A stretch of 64,000 nt of DNA from Gelatoporia subvermispora B. Taxonomy: Eukaryota > Basidiomycota > Agaricomycetes > Polyporales > Gelatoporiaceae. Location: positions 292,970 through 356,969 of the forward strand of contig KB445815.1 of NCBI GenBank assembly GCA_000320605.2, written 5' to 3'. Shown piece by piece: positions 50,406-61,609 of this stretch. The notes below the pieces were generated by a model that saw only the letters and a program-made list of their open reading frames with translations, searched no databases and was not told where the DNA came from. Made by a program: the position numbers and the translations under genes. Every line of letters begins with the position of its first letter. The first letter of the stretch is position 1.

Positions 50406-51759
50406 TCAACGATACATATAATAGGCACTCTCAAAGCCGTCGCGATACCGCACTGCAGAGGTGGAGGTGGAGGTGTCAGAAAGGGCAAAGATAAGATGAA
50501 GCGTGCTTACATTCCAGTTGCAAATTATTATGATCATGCAGTGGGGCGAAAAGGGCGACGACGGCTTGTTTATACTTCTCCCAGGCTTCCTCCGGCCGCA
50601 CAAAGGCCTGAATTTGGATCGATATCTCCCGAAGTCGCGATGTGCGGCACCTATCCAGTAGATGGTCGCGCAACGATGCAAGGCCGGATAACTCGCGGAT
50701 GCCTCCGTTAGCGAACCCGAATTCCAAGTGTAGCTCCTGGAGCTGTGGTGCCTCGATGCGTGGCAATAATGTGATGATGAACTTCGAGTTCGATATGTTC
50801 GCCTCGAGGATCAAGTGTGTCAATTTGGGACAATTGAAGATGGATGCCAGGGTGGGTAATGCTGCACACCACCATTAGGGCTCAGTGATTCGAAGAGGTA
50901 AGTTGCACATACTTGGTTCGTCCCAACGCTGCCTAGTCATCGTGATGCTGAGACACTTCAGGGAATGCCTCGTCGTGTTCATCACGCACGATACGGGTCG
51001 CCACTCGACATGCGCGTCTGCCATTTCGATCCTCAACTCCTGAATAGCCTCTGGTGGCCTCGTTGCCAGGCAAGGTGCCAATATCTCGCACGCGTTGCCA
51101 TTCGTCTTGAGGCGTTTTAGCCGGAGCTTGGACAGCGCCTGGCTGAATATGTCCAAGTCCTCATGCGAATCGGCGTAACCCTCGGGATAGAGGGATATGG
51201 TGAAGACGAGGTCCGCAACGAATGGGAGTGCGTCGAAATATGCCGCAAGGGTCGGAAGGTGCCACGCAGCCATGATCTCAAACCAGAGCTTCTTCACCGG
51301 ACCGATGCCGCTGACAGACTTCGCGAGCGGGAGTTCGCGAAATGGACAGAGGAAGGCGAGCTCTTCTACGTTTCCGAGCTTCCCAGAGATAACGAGGAAG
51401 AGTTCACGCTGTGCAGGTGTCTTCGGGACGCTACGGAAGAGCTTAACGCAGCTGCCGAGGTGAGGCGAATCCTGTAGGAGACGGTCGAATTGACTGAACA
51501 TATTGTCTGAGATGCTGATGCATCGGAAGAGATGGCTTCTGGACGATGGATACCATGCGCGAGAGATGAGGCTTGCAGCTCGTAGCGGAGACTGGTCGCA
51601 GGAGTCAATCAAGGCGATGTTGACCTTGTCAATGAGCTCTTGTGGCAATTTCGACGCTGCGCTGGCTGGGCGGCCGATGTCGTTCGCAACGGCCTCGACT
51701 GCTGTCACGACGTTGAATACTCGACTTCAAGCTAATTGTGCGAGTTGGAACTCACCCAT
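50406..51759 (-). CDS. F-box-like/LRR protein, tandem copy A
   Basis: Four exons fit: 51759-51756 (only ATGG), 51701-50913, 50861-50511 and 50452-50406, 396 codons plus stop. The F-box-like start is KLPQELIDKVNIALIDS, then PLRAASLISRAWYPSSRS, HLFRCISIS. LRR-like segments include GIGPVKKLWFE and APQLQELHLEFGFANGGI. The last exon encodes LRYRDGFESAYYMYR. The long frame itself has no ATG before exon 2, so the 4-nt first exon is needed to supply the start. Copy B at 52379-53730 has exactly the same four exon lengths. Confidence 0.85.
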
Positions 51760-52378
51760 GGCACGCTGACAGTAAGTGTCCTCGCTCTGAAGTGTTGAGC
51801 TCGACCGAAGCGGTTGGGTATTGTATTTCACCACACCGCGCAATTTTTGAAATCAGATCGTACGTGACTATTGAATGGCGCGACAACGGCGGTTCCCGCA
51901 GCGTGTCAGGGACGCCGTGCATGATCGCGACTGACGTACAGCGCTCAGCAAAGCGCTCTGACGGCACTCGTGTGCTGGTTACTTCGCCTTCGGCGGTATC
52001 GTACTTTCTGAGAGGCTTCAAGTCTGCTTCAGCTCCTTGGATTCTTCAAGATATCTCTCTCCACTTAGTGAAGGTTGCTTCGATGCCCTCTGATTCATTC
52101 ATTCGTCATGTTATGACTGCAGTCTCATCCACCGGGCTTATTACCTAAATCGCAGAGCTACGTACATATACACAAATATCTGCGGCTTGTTGTTGTTCAT
52201 TTCTCGCACTGTCTCCTGCTTCTGATCTGGAAGGCCCACTGTTATGTCAATGAAGTTTTTGGTACCTTCCAGAACGAATCATCCGGTTCGGCCTTGGGGT
52301 CCTGTCCTCGTGACGTAGGACACCGACCAAATACCATGGCCACGGGTACGCGAGTGTAAGCGTACACTTGTCTTCTGG
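51760..52378. other. Spacer between tandem F-box copies
   Basis: About 620 nt: upstream region of copy A and 3' flank of copy B. No gene seen. Confidence 0.45.
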
Positions 52379-53730
52379 TCAGCGATCCTCATAGTACTCG
52401 TTCTCCCAGGAGGAAAGGTATCGCACTGGAACAGTAGATATATAACTGAGACGCGACGAGGATTAGGTCCTAGACACTTACAGTCTAATCGCAAGACATT
52501 CATACTTTGCAACGGTACGAACAGAGCGAAGATTGATTGCTTATAATATTCCCAAGCTGTTTGAGGGAGAACAAGGGCTTCAATCTTGATCGAGATGTGC
52601 TGAAGCCGGAAATTGTAATACATATGGGTGAGACGCTCACGCAAGAGCGTTAGATAGGATAACTCGGGCATTCCGTCGTTAAAGAACCGCAACTCCAAAC
52701 TTAACTCCTGGAGTTGCGGTGCCTCGATGAATGGCAACAGCGCGATGACAAATTTCGAGTTCGAGACTTTCGCTTTGAGCATCATATGGGTTAGCTTTGG
52801 GAACTGAAGATCGGATGTCAATGTGGGTAGAACTTCGCCCCACTGTTAGTACGCAGCAAGCGAAAGACGTGAACACTTACCTGGGTCGTCCCAACGCTGC
52901 CTGCTTATCGTAATGCTCAGACGCTTCAAAGAATGTTTCGTTGTATCAATAACGCAGGACACAGGTAGCCACTCCAGGTGGAGGTCTCGTATCTCAATGT
53001 CCAGCTCCTGTACCATCTCTTGCGGCTTTGCCAACAAGCAAGGTGCTAAGATCTCGCATGCATTGCCGTCGGTGTCGAGATGTTTGAGCCTAAGCTTGGA
53101 CAATGCATCGCCAAATGTCTTTAAGTCTTCGGGTGAGTCGGCTTGGTCTTGTGGATAGTGGTAGATGGTGAAGGTGAGATCCTCTATTAACGGGAAGGCG
53201 TCGAGATAAGCCGCAAGGGTCAGAAAATCCCATGTATCCGAGATGACTTCGAACGAGAGTTTCTTCACCGGCCCAATCTTGCACACGGACTCTGCAGGTG
53301 GAAGTTCGCGGACTTGACAAAAGAAGGCGAGGTCCTCTACGTTTCCAAGCTTCCGGCATATAGAAGAGAAGAGCTCGCGCTGTGACTGCGTCTTTGGCGC
53401 GGTACGAAGGACTTTGACGCAGCCGCCGAAATGAGGTGAATCTCGCAGGAGACGATCGAACCGCGAGAATTGACTCTCAAAGACGCCGATGCAGCGAAAA
53501 AAGTAAGTCCTCGATGACGGATACCACGCATGGGAGATGAGGCTGGCAGCCCGCAGTGGAGACGAGACGGAGGGGCTGCAAAGGGCAGCATTGATCTTGT
53601 CTATGAGCTCCTGCGGCAATTTCGACGCTATGCTGACCCGGTGATCAGTGTCATTTGCATTTGTTTCGACTTAAATGACAATGTTAGAACGTCAGCTGTG
53701 TACTGATTGCACGAGTAAGAACTCACCCAT
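52379..53730 (-). CDS. F-box-like/LRR protein, tandem copy B
   Basis: Four exons fit: 53730-53727 (ATGG), 53669-52881, 52832-52482 and 52425-52379, 396 codons plus stop. Lengths 4, 789, 351 and 47 nt equal those of copy A. F-box-like start KLPQELIDKINAALCS, PLRAASLISHAWYPSSRT. LRR-like segments include APQLQELSLELRFFNDGM. The last exon reads LRYLSSWENEYYEDR. Intron 3 uses a TACTAAC branch site and an AAG acceptor, skipping a closer CAG. Fully open, so both tandem copies are probably functional. Confidence 0.84.
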
Positions 53731-54108
53731 GACTGTATCCAAGTGTCTGCCCTGGCAATGCAGATGAAAGAGTCCCGATTTTGCTCAAGTACGTCGTGGG
53801 TTCTGCCTGGTAATCCGTGTGTGGCTGCTGCTCGGTTCCCATGGCATGACGTCGGCACGTCCCGGCGAGTCACAGATGCTGCACAAAAATGCATGTCTAC
53901 GACCCTGACGCACTGCGCTCCACAGAGTGCATTGGATAGGACTCGTCTATAATCACGGCTGTTCCGGTCTGCTGACTTCTGTAAGGAGGGTCTTCGTCTG
54001 GCGTTCCTCGACTTGTAGGATCTCGTATAATTTCCCGGCTGTCTTAGTGTCGAATAGTGATTTCTGTCCGCCATACTTTTGGGGAGCATAGTGGTACTAC
54101 GGGAGATC
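53731..54108. other. Spacer, nothing recognised
   Basis: About 380 nt upstream of tandem copy B; short ORFs only. Confidence 0.45.
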
Positions 54109-54833
54109 TCAGGCATGTACAGGATACAACGGGTGTACATAAGCGGAAAGATCGAGGAGACTCGCAAGAACCGCAACGTCGTGTTTGCCATCAGCATCGT
54201 ACTGTAAGGTCAGGTGCACGTGCTCTAGGTGCGTAGGACAGACATGGGATATCAATGCCACCGCGACCGTACTGTGCCATGCTTTGGCCCAGACTGTGAA
54301 CGAGCGCAGGCTCGTGAGGGAGGCATAAGAGTCGCCGAAAATTGGCATGGCTTGTAGAACATGGTGTCAGCTTCCGTCTAAGGGGCTTGTGCGAATGCAT
54401 GCATACCTAGAATGTCGTGCTGTCTTGCCCAATGCAAGCGGCAATTGAGGACACTCAGAAAGCTGGAAAATAGTCCAAGGAGCTGGGAGAAGTCATCCCA
54501 GTTCGTGCATACGCCGTCCTGGAAGTGTCGTGTTCGCACATTGCTCTGCGGCTGAAGAGATATGCAGTGCGCAAGGAGACCGCAGGTACGATCATCGACG
54601 TCAACCTTTTCTACATGAAGGGTCGCTAGTGCATCAACCAGTGGCGTCACGACCTTGGAATCAACCTCGAAGGCTGTCTGCCTGGAATTCTTCAGTGCAA
54701 GCTCTTTCAGCGATGGAAATAGAGCCAAGTATCCGGCGAGCGCTGTGATTTCGTCTGGCGTTGACTTAAACGAACCGAGAATGGTCAGACGCGTCACCGG
54801 GCCTATTTGGGCGAATGAGATCGGGGGTGAGGC
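54109..54833 (-). pseudogene. 3' half of an F-box/LRR gene split by the DNA transposon
   Basis: Exons 54824-54407 and 54350-54109, open to the stop, with LRR-like segments (IGPVTRLTILGSF; FPSLKELALKN; HLEHVHLTLQYDADG). There is no F-box and no start; the frame runs straight into the transposon end at 54834. It continues the 5' half at 61235-61609: 375 + 418 + 242 nt make 345 codons in one frame once the element and one copy of the 9-bp duplication are removed. Confidence 0.85.
54825..54833 (+). repeat. Left target-site duplication (GGGTGAGGC)
   Basis: A 9-bp direct repeat, identical to 61235-61243, directly outside the terminal inverted repeat. Confidence 0.85.
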
Positions 54834-54861
54834 CAGGCTCTTGAACCATCCGTCGCTGTAG
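54834..54861 (+). repeat. Left terminal inverted repeat
   Basis: Matches the reverse complement of 61207-61234 over about 28 bp with two mismatches. Begins CAGGCTCTTGAACC. Confidence 0.85.
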
Positions 54862-55345
54862 AGTTGCCTTCCACAAATACTAGAGCGGAGTGCGAATGTG
54901 ATTATGTGAGCGTTGGCACGTGTTAATTACTAGATTTGGACGTGCTTCTTGATATGGGGTGGTGAATGAAGGAAGACAACTCTACAGGACGGCTGGCTTA
55001 TATCCCTTTCCGAATTTCTCCGCGCAGAGATGGAACCGAACGGCAGTGAGGTAGGACGAATCGGCTGCGAGTAGAAACACCAGAAAAAATGAGAGTAAAT
55101 CTCTGAAACCCCAGTCCAGGTTTCAGATTTTTACCTTGCCGAACCAAGTATGTTACGGCGCCAATAGCACCCGAAGTCACGATTCATACAACGTGTGACT
55201 GTGTGCAATAGAATCCGTGTACAAAGCCGAAAGAAGCTCGTCAGACATAGAACATGCCGGAAGATGCTGCGATAGCAATCCTCGTGTTGATACATGAACT
55301 CGACAGCCTTATCTTGACACTCCCCGAGGTGAGGCCCTACTAGCC
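54862..55345. other. Left subterminal region of the transposon
   Basis: About 480 nt upstream of the DUF6589 start, without a gene. It should contain the promoter and any subterminal binding sites; I could not pick out a convincing repeat by eye. Confidence 0.4.
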
Positions 55346-58220
55346 ATGCCCCCCACAATAAACTCCTTGCCGCTCATTCTCAGAGCGATCGAGAATGAAG
55401 GCCTCACCGCCAGATCTTTCTTCCTGATGTTGGCGCAAACACGGACTTCTACCCACAATGTAACTGTAGGAGACCTGCAGAACAGTGGAGAGTTAGCGAC
55501 ATGGCTTATGGACGGGATGGCAAATGATGAATTTACCAAGTTATGTACTATTAAGCTTGTGAATAGAGCTTGTAAAGGGGAGATCCAGTTACTTTCGGAG
55601 AAGGACACAGGCCTTCATTTCAATGCTGCGAAAGTCACGGATGACCAACTCAAAGAATTCGAACTCGACGTTCTCGCACACAAGATGCGCATGTACGCAC
55701 CTGTTACGTGGGAGTTGCTTCAGACTCTCCTCGCGGCGAACACATCTCTTGTGACGCAGCGCCGGGCTCGGAGACGCCGGGCTCGTAAGCAGCGAGCTCG
55801 CCGACAGCCAAGTCCGGGCATCCCTTGGGCTACAGAGAGTATTGAACTCCCAATACCGGAAGACGGAGATGGCGAGCATAGCAATGTGAAGTCCGGGTCT
55901 GGACCATCGATGCCGGATGCCGATGATGCCGATGACACCAGGTACTGGAGGGATATTGGAGACATGCAGGACGGCGATGAAGATAGTGATGTTGAGGATG
56001 ATGATGATGCTGAGGATGGACACAATGTCAGGAATGAGAGCAATGTTGCAGAGGAGAGGAATGACAAGGGCGAAGGTCCTGATGAAGACGAAGACGAAGA
56101 TGTGAATATGATCGAGAAGCGGAGACAAGCCGTCTTGACAATGGTGACATGTTCACCAGTATTATTGATGTGGGAGCTAATATAGGTAGAATATCTAGAA
56201 AACGGTTATATGTTTGAGCATCGTAGCTCAGAGCACGAACCAGAAATGTAACGCACTTCAGGCGATGGTCGGAATTTTCCTGCATGCGTGTTCAACACCT
56301 GAAAACGTCGTTGATCTGCTGTCGCGCTTTGGGCTCTCTGTATCGCGTTCCACGATATACAGCGCTGTAAAAAGCCTGTCAGCAGATGCCACAAAGCAGA
56401 TAAAACAAGCTGGGAGCACCCTTCTCACCGGCCCTGTATACGACAACTTTGAATACGAGTCCAAGCATCTCGTACCCACGCTTGAAAAACCGCACGACAC
56501 CCTTATCCACATGACGTCGGGTATGCTTCTTCGGCTGGATCACGGGGTGAAGCTGGAAGACCTGCGCTGCTGCGAACAGCTATGGTCAAGTTCTTCTCAT
56601 AACCTTGTGAATCATCGAGGCGTCGAGACACCAAGCTGGCGCAAGCTGGCGCAGACTATCGGGGTGCACGATATGGACGACTCAGGCATGAATCGGCGTC
56701 AGCGTTTTCAAGCATGGAAATTCCTTGCGGATCTAGTTCACCACGGTCCAGAATACTTCCGGCAGTTCAAGGCCGACTTGGGCGAACCCGAACCCGTTGA
56801 AAAAATCCCTGTAGTACAATCTAAGCAGGTCCCTCTGCGCGCAATGGACATTAATGAATCTACCACGGCAGGAAATGGGGAAGCACTCACGGATATATTC
56901 AAGCAAGCCAACATCGGAAGCCATGCCGAGGATGGGATGCAGGGGCGTCGAGATATCGGCGATCACGTGATTCTGGTCCATGGCGACTTGGCGACTGGCG
57001 AACGAATCGACGCTCTGCAGCGGTCTCGTTCGGAAGAGAAAACGTCCTGGAGGAAATATCAGCATGTAATCTTCGTGATGGGCTTGTTCCATCTGAAGAT
57101 GGCTTGTGCAGAAGCAGTCTGGAAGCTGTGCATTGTTCCCAAAGCTGCCCGAGCGGACAAGACCTGCCTCATGGCAGAGGTAGCAGCAATACGCCCTAAA
57201 GAAACAAGGAAAGTTATCAGTAAGCCCGGGTTTCGTAGAATGCATGAGATAATCCAGCACGTCGGGATTGTCTCACGATTGGACTGCTGGAGAGTAGAGG
57301 TAAAGCGGAGGTACTCGGTCAATAGCCTTGAGAACTGGGCGAAGACGAAGCCAACTTGGGAGATATTGAAGGACATCGCGAAGACTCTTGTAAAGGACTA
57401 TGTCGCGGGTTCTGACTTGAAGCGCCAGCGATCAGAGCCACGTGAACGCCGTGACGAACAGCGTGAAAATGCCATGGTCCGCCAACAGCTATACATGTAC
57501 TATGAAGAGATCAGTGGTGCAATGAATGCGGGGGACATCGGATGCGTTGAGCAGTGTTTCTTACCTTGGATCCTTGTCTTCAAAGGGTGCGGGAAACACA
57601 AGTACGCGACGCACATGCTGCGTATCTTACATAATCTCTATTTCGTGTATCCTGCGGGACTGAGGTGAGTAATTGATAAACAGGCAATATTTTAAGGACT
57701 TACAATTCTCAGACGGGCAATCCGGATGAACTGGCTATGTAATCCTACTGGCCAGTACAACGCATTCTGTGGGGTGGACTGGTGGCTCGAGCATAACAAT
57801 TTATATACCAAGGTATGAAATACATGCAACTACACTACGACCAAACAAATAACTCAGCCGATACAGCGCATATATGCTGGCCTATACTCCACACGTACAC
57901 AAGAGCGCATTATTAAGGAGTCGCCGCTAATACAGTCGTACAAGCGGGTGCGCATTACCTTCGAGGATATGTTCATGTTACAACAGCGCAGCTACGCACA
58001 TTCTGGACCTGCAATGGAACGAACATTCAGAAGACTCGCAAAATTGATGGAGGAATTAGGGACTCACAAACACGAACCTGGCCGCTCTGCTAAGTACACC
58101 ATGCCGAATCTCATCAACAGCGGCCTGGCGAAGTTAGGGTCAGTGGGTTCTGAACTGGTGGATGTGGATGACGTCGTGGCAGAAGAAGTCGATGGGGAAG
58201 ATGGGGATTTGGATGTATAG
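55346..58220 (+). CDS. DUF6589-family protein, candidate transposase
   Basis: Four exons fit: 55346-56143, 56199-57664, 57713-57812 and 57858-58220, 908 codons plus stop. Order: an N-terminal region with EFELDVLAHKMRMYAPVTWE; an Arg-rich patch (RARRRRARKQRARRQ) that could bind DNA or act as a nuclear signal; an acidic stretch; then the DUF6589 core with AQSTNQKCNALQAMVGIFLH, HVILVHGDLATGERID, HVIFVMGLFHLKMACAEAVW, CGVDWWLEHNN and ERTFRRLAKLMEELG. The conserved Asp and His of these motifs may form a metal-binding active site, but this is only a suggestion. An acidic tail ends the protein. Its 3' end overlaps the convergent helicase gene. Confidence 0.85.
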
Positions 58221-60848
58221 ACGTACCGTTTGCTCCGTTTACTCGTACTGCGGGGGGATTGTATGGAGCACACCAAACGAGCCCTGAGTTCCGTGGCCTG
58301 GGGATAGGTGATGTATAGCGGGTGACGCTCAGGTTTGCGCTGTTTGCATTAAGCACGAGCTGGGTCGTGGAGACTGCCGGAGGCTGTGGAGCTACAGCAT
58401 CAGGAGGGCGCATAGGACAATCTCTTGAGCGGCCTGCAGTGGTTGGATTAGCAATGCACACGTACAATCCAAAATGAACTTACAGCTATGTCCCTGGCGT
58501 CCACACTGGCTGCACGTTGGAGCCTTGCGCTTCCGAGCGCCGCTCACACTTGCTTCAGGCTGATCTTGCACTTGTGGAACGTCCACTTGCATAGGCACTA
58601 CAAGGTGAACCGGAGATGGGGGAGGTAGGGGAGGTGGGAAAACGGAATGCACGATCATCATGAGAGCATCTCCAAGAGTATCCGTCCATTCTCCAGCCCA
58701 TGCGACCTCCTTCTGAAGGTGTTCTTGAGTATTCAGCTTGCCGGCCTGAGCACAGTCGACTATGCGCTCGAGGTTTTCATCTGAGAATATCAAGCTCCCT
58801 CCGAAGTCAAGAAACATTGCACGGCCGTACTTGCTCTCGGCCTCCTGGTCGCGCCAGTTGAGGAGCTTGAGTCGCAGCCGCTGTTCAGCTTCGCTCGCTT
58901 TGTATGGTTTGATGGTCGATTTCTTCATTGCTCTTGCTGGCTTTGCGGTGCTGATTTCGCCGAAGATGTCGAATGCAGCTGGGTCGCAGAGATCACAGCA
59001 CGGGGATGGTGACTTAGGAGCGCAGCGTCGGCAACCGTCAGGTTGTTCATTATCACACTGGAGGTGATCGAATGCTGTTGTGATCAAGCGTGAGAAATGA
59101 TAGATACAAACGCCCAAGATCTGATCACGTACTACACTTGTCGTTTGAATAAAAAAGTGTAATGGGTGTGCGTCGGCACTTGAAGCCTCGCGATTCGGCG
59201 TTGACAACGTCAAGGAGTGCTGGTTGAACGGTTTTGGTTTCTTTCTTCACCGCAGTGATCTTCGTGATCGTGCTCTTCGCATACAAGCACCTCAAGGCCT
59301 CAATGTCGACTTCAATATCATTAGCGTGATTTTGTGTCTCTGAGTGCCGAATTAGCCCATTGTACCAGTAAGAATAAGCAGAAAGACATACCTATATCAG
59401 CATTGAGCGCTGGTTGTGTGGCCGCTGGAATATCTGAGTTAGCGATATTGTCGTCATCACTTGATTCGCTGCTATCGTTTGAGGCAGGCTCTGAGAGAAC
59501 GACAGCTCCAGCGTGAGGAGCCTGCTGATTCTCAAGTCGCCTACGCTTGGACGCTTTCTTGGAGGTGTTCTTACGCTTTCGTTTCTTCGGAGCTGCGGCT
59601 TGAGCTTTTCGATGTGCCCGTTTCTGAATGTCGCTGTCCCAGAGTGCCTTCTCCGCAATTAAGATCGCAAAACCTTGAAATCCGTCGCCTCTCGCTGCAC
59701 GGCCGAAGCGTTGCCAGAGCGTGTTGAGGCTCGATGGTACTTTCCACTGGATAACGATCTTGATGTCAGATAGGTCCAGTCCCTGCAAAAGGAATTAGAA
59801 ATTATGTTGCTCAGATAAACGATTGACTCACCATGCCAAAGGAGTCAGTGACACATAGACCGAAGGTGTCACTGTTCTTCAAGGCCTCAAATTCGTCGTT
59901 CCGGTACTTGTCGGACATTATTGAGTGGAACCACTTGACCTTGTGCCGTAGGTGCTCAGGTAGGCGACTTCGAAGATGCTGAGTGGCCGCTTCAGCTTCC
60001 CGAATGTTATTGAAAAAAACCAGAAACTTGGGCAGTGGGGGGTCGCCGTCCTTGAAGTTGTCTGGAATGAGGAAGTCAAGGTCGCGATACGATTCGGCAG
60101 AATGTCGCATTTTGCGGACCCCAATGGCAATGTCTGGACGGTCATTCGAGCGCAAGATATAGTCGGTTTGGTCGGGTCGCAAGTGCAGAAGATCGGTCAC
60201 GTCAGAGAGGACTGGAGTTGGCAGAGTAGCGGAGGCGACGTAGAACGGAATAGAGTCAGGAATGAGATAGCGAAGAGAGCCGACGTGCTTGTATTGTTCG
60301 CGGAAGGCGCTCCATTCGCTGATGCAGTGTCCTTCGTCGAACACAAAGTAGAGAATCCGGGATGTGAAGCCAGGATTCTTCCAAAGCTTCTCGCAATGAC
60401 CCTTTGAGCGCATAAGCATCTCCGGGTTTATTACGACCACCTGGTGCTTCCCGGCTTCTATATCCTGAATTTCGGGTTCTGGATCAATTACTTGTCAAGA
60501 TAGAAATAAAATAAGGCGCACCGCAAACGTCTCCTCCGTGGCACTCTGCGCGTCCACAGCAACGGCACTGATCCCAGCCGCCCCCAAGATCTCGACATTT
60601 TGCCGTCCGAGAATATTGAGCGGAGTGACCACGAAGATCATTTTGTCTTGCTTGTCCTCAAGAGCCATAAGCAGGGGAATCCAGAAGGAAAGCGTCTTGC
60701 CAGAGCCGGTCGCCGCGATGGCGACAACGTCATTTTGTTTTTCATATAGAGAGCGAGCGACGTTAAGCTGGAAGCGACATGCGCGTTTTCCGAATTTCTG
60801 TTGCGTGAGATCACGAATTCGCTGAATAGACCAAGAAGAAGGAGTCAT
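58114..60848 (-). CDS. RecQ-like superfamily 2 helicase with C-terminal Cys/His cluster
   Basis: Six exons fit: 60848-60522, 60464-59832, 59782-59392, 59339-59136, 59074-58484 and 58433-58114, 821 codons plus stop. Helicase motifs are complete: I ATGSGKT, Ia TPLNILGRQN, II DEGHC (RecQ has DEAHC), III SATLP, V-like GLDLSDIKIVI, VI QRFGRAARGDG. A Lys/Arg-rich patch (KKRKRKN) may be a nuclear signal. A Cys cluster follows (CDNEQPDGCRRCAPK, CCDLC), then near the end a zinc-knuckle-like CSQCGRQGHSCRSRDC. Probably unwinds DNA during transposition or repair of the element. The start is uncertain (60848 or 60887), and the 3' end overlaps the DUF6589 gene by 107 nt. Confidence 0.85.
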
Positions 60849-61206
60849 CTGGCTTCTGGAACTGCCGAGTATGGTTGTCCTCAACATAGGAGGTTCGAAT
60901 GGGTGACTAAGCAGGAGAGATCCGTGACAGGGAGCGCCCGCGTGATGATCCCGACGGCACGCGAGGCCAGAAAATTCAGGAAATTCCAGGCAGAAAATAG
61001 GGTGTAGCGCCCGAGATCTCACTGCTCGCGTACTCAAGATCTCCGGTTCCTCCGAACGGCAAAACCTCGGCACACCTTAAGGACCAGCCGTCCTATAGAC
61101 TTGCCCGTCCTTCACACACCTCCGAATTTGGCTTACTCGTAGAAATCACATGATCCCGGTCACATAATCAGCACGTGTGCACGCCCTCGGATGGAGCAGG
61201 GCTTGT
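60849..61206. other. Right subterminal region of the transposon
   Basis: About 360 nt upstream of the helicase start. The helicase frame stays open upstream to 61073, so a longer N-terminus cannot be excluded. Confidence 0.4.
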
Positions 61207-61234
61207 CTATAGCGACGGCTGGTTCAAGAGCCTG
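61207..61234 (-). repeat. Right terminal inverted repeat
   Basis: Read on the minus strand it begins CAGGCTCTTGAACC and matches the left repeat over about 28 bp with two mismatches. Confidence 0.85.
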
Positions 61235-61243
61235 GGGTGAGGC
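61235..61243 (+). repeat. Right target-site duplication (GGGTGAGGC)
   Basis: Identical to 54825-54833. Confidence 0.85.
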
Positions 61244-61609
61244 CGTATTTTCGTCGTTCCGGAGCAACATCAAGTCGCGCACACGCCCAAGTCTATCGGC
61301 AGTGGATGCCAGGTACTCGATATCCGCAGCATTTGCGTAGAACGCGCAAAGCGTCTTCACGTGGTGTCCAAGATGTGGCGAGCGCTCGAGCAGATTCTTG
61401 AAAGCAGTGTACTGCTTCTGTTGACGGAGCTCTATTCTCCTGAACAGGGGTGCGCGGGATGGCGGGTACCATGCTCTGCAGGTGAGTCCACATGCCTGGA
61501 GTGCTGGACGATCGCTGTGAAGGAAGTTATCTATGATAGCGTTGACGAGTTCTAGAGGTAGTTTGTGAGCAGCACAGGTTTCACTTTTCATTGTATCGTT
61601 ACGATCCAT
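61235..61609 (-). pseudogene. 5' half of the transposon-split F-box/LRR gene
   Basis: The ATG at 61609 (MDRNDTMKSETCAAH) leads into an F-box (KLPLELVNAIIDNFLHSD, LQACGLTCRAWYPPSRAPLF) and the linker LLERSPHLGHHVKTL. The frame enters the transposon end at 61234 and stops inside it at 61160. As it stands it could only make a truncated protein of about 150 residues with the F-box but no repeats, which might act as a dominant-negative Skp1 binder if expressed. Confidence 0.85.

Larger units (their letters stand above)
54834..61234. mobile_element. 6.4-kb DNA transposon carrying DUF6589 and RecQ-like helicase genes
   Basis: Bounded by terminal inverted repeats starting CAGGCTCTTGAACC at both ends and by a perfect 9-bp duplication GGGTGAGGC. 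The insertion sits inside an F-box gene and splits it in frame. Cargo: a DUF6589 protein (plus) and a RecQ-like helicase with a C-terminal Cys/His cluster (minus), converging. Both genes are open with consistent splicing, so the insertion looks recent and perhaps active. Neither protein shows a typical hAT, Mariner, MULE or Helitron motif set. DUF6589 as the transposase is inference from being the only other protein in the element. Confidence 0.85.
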
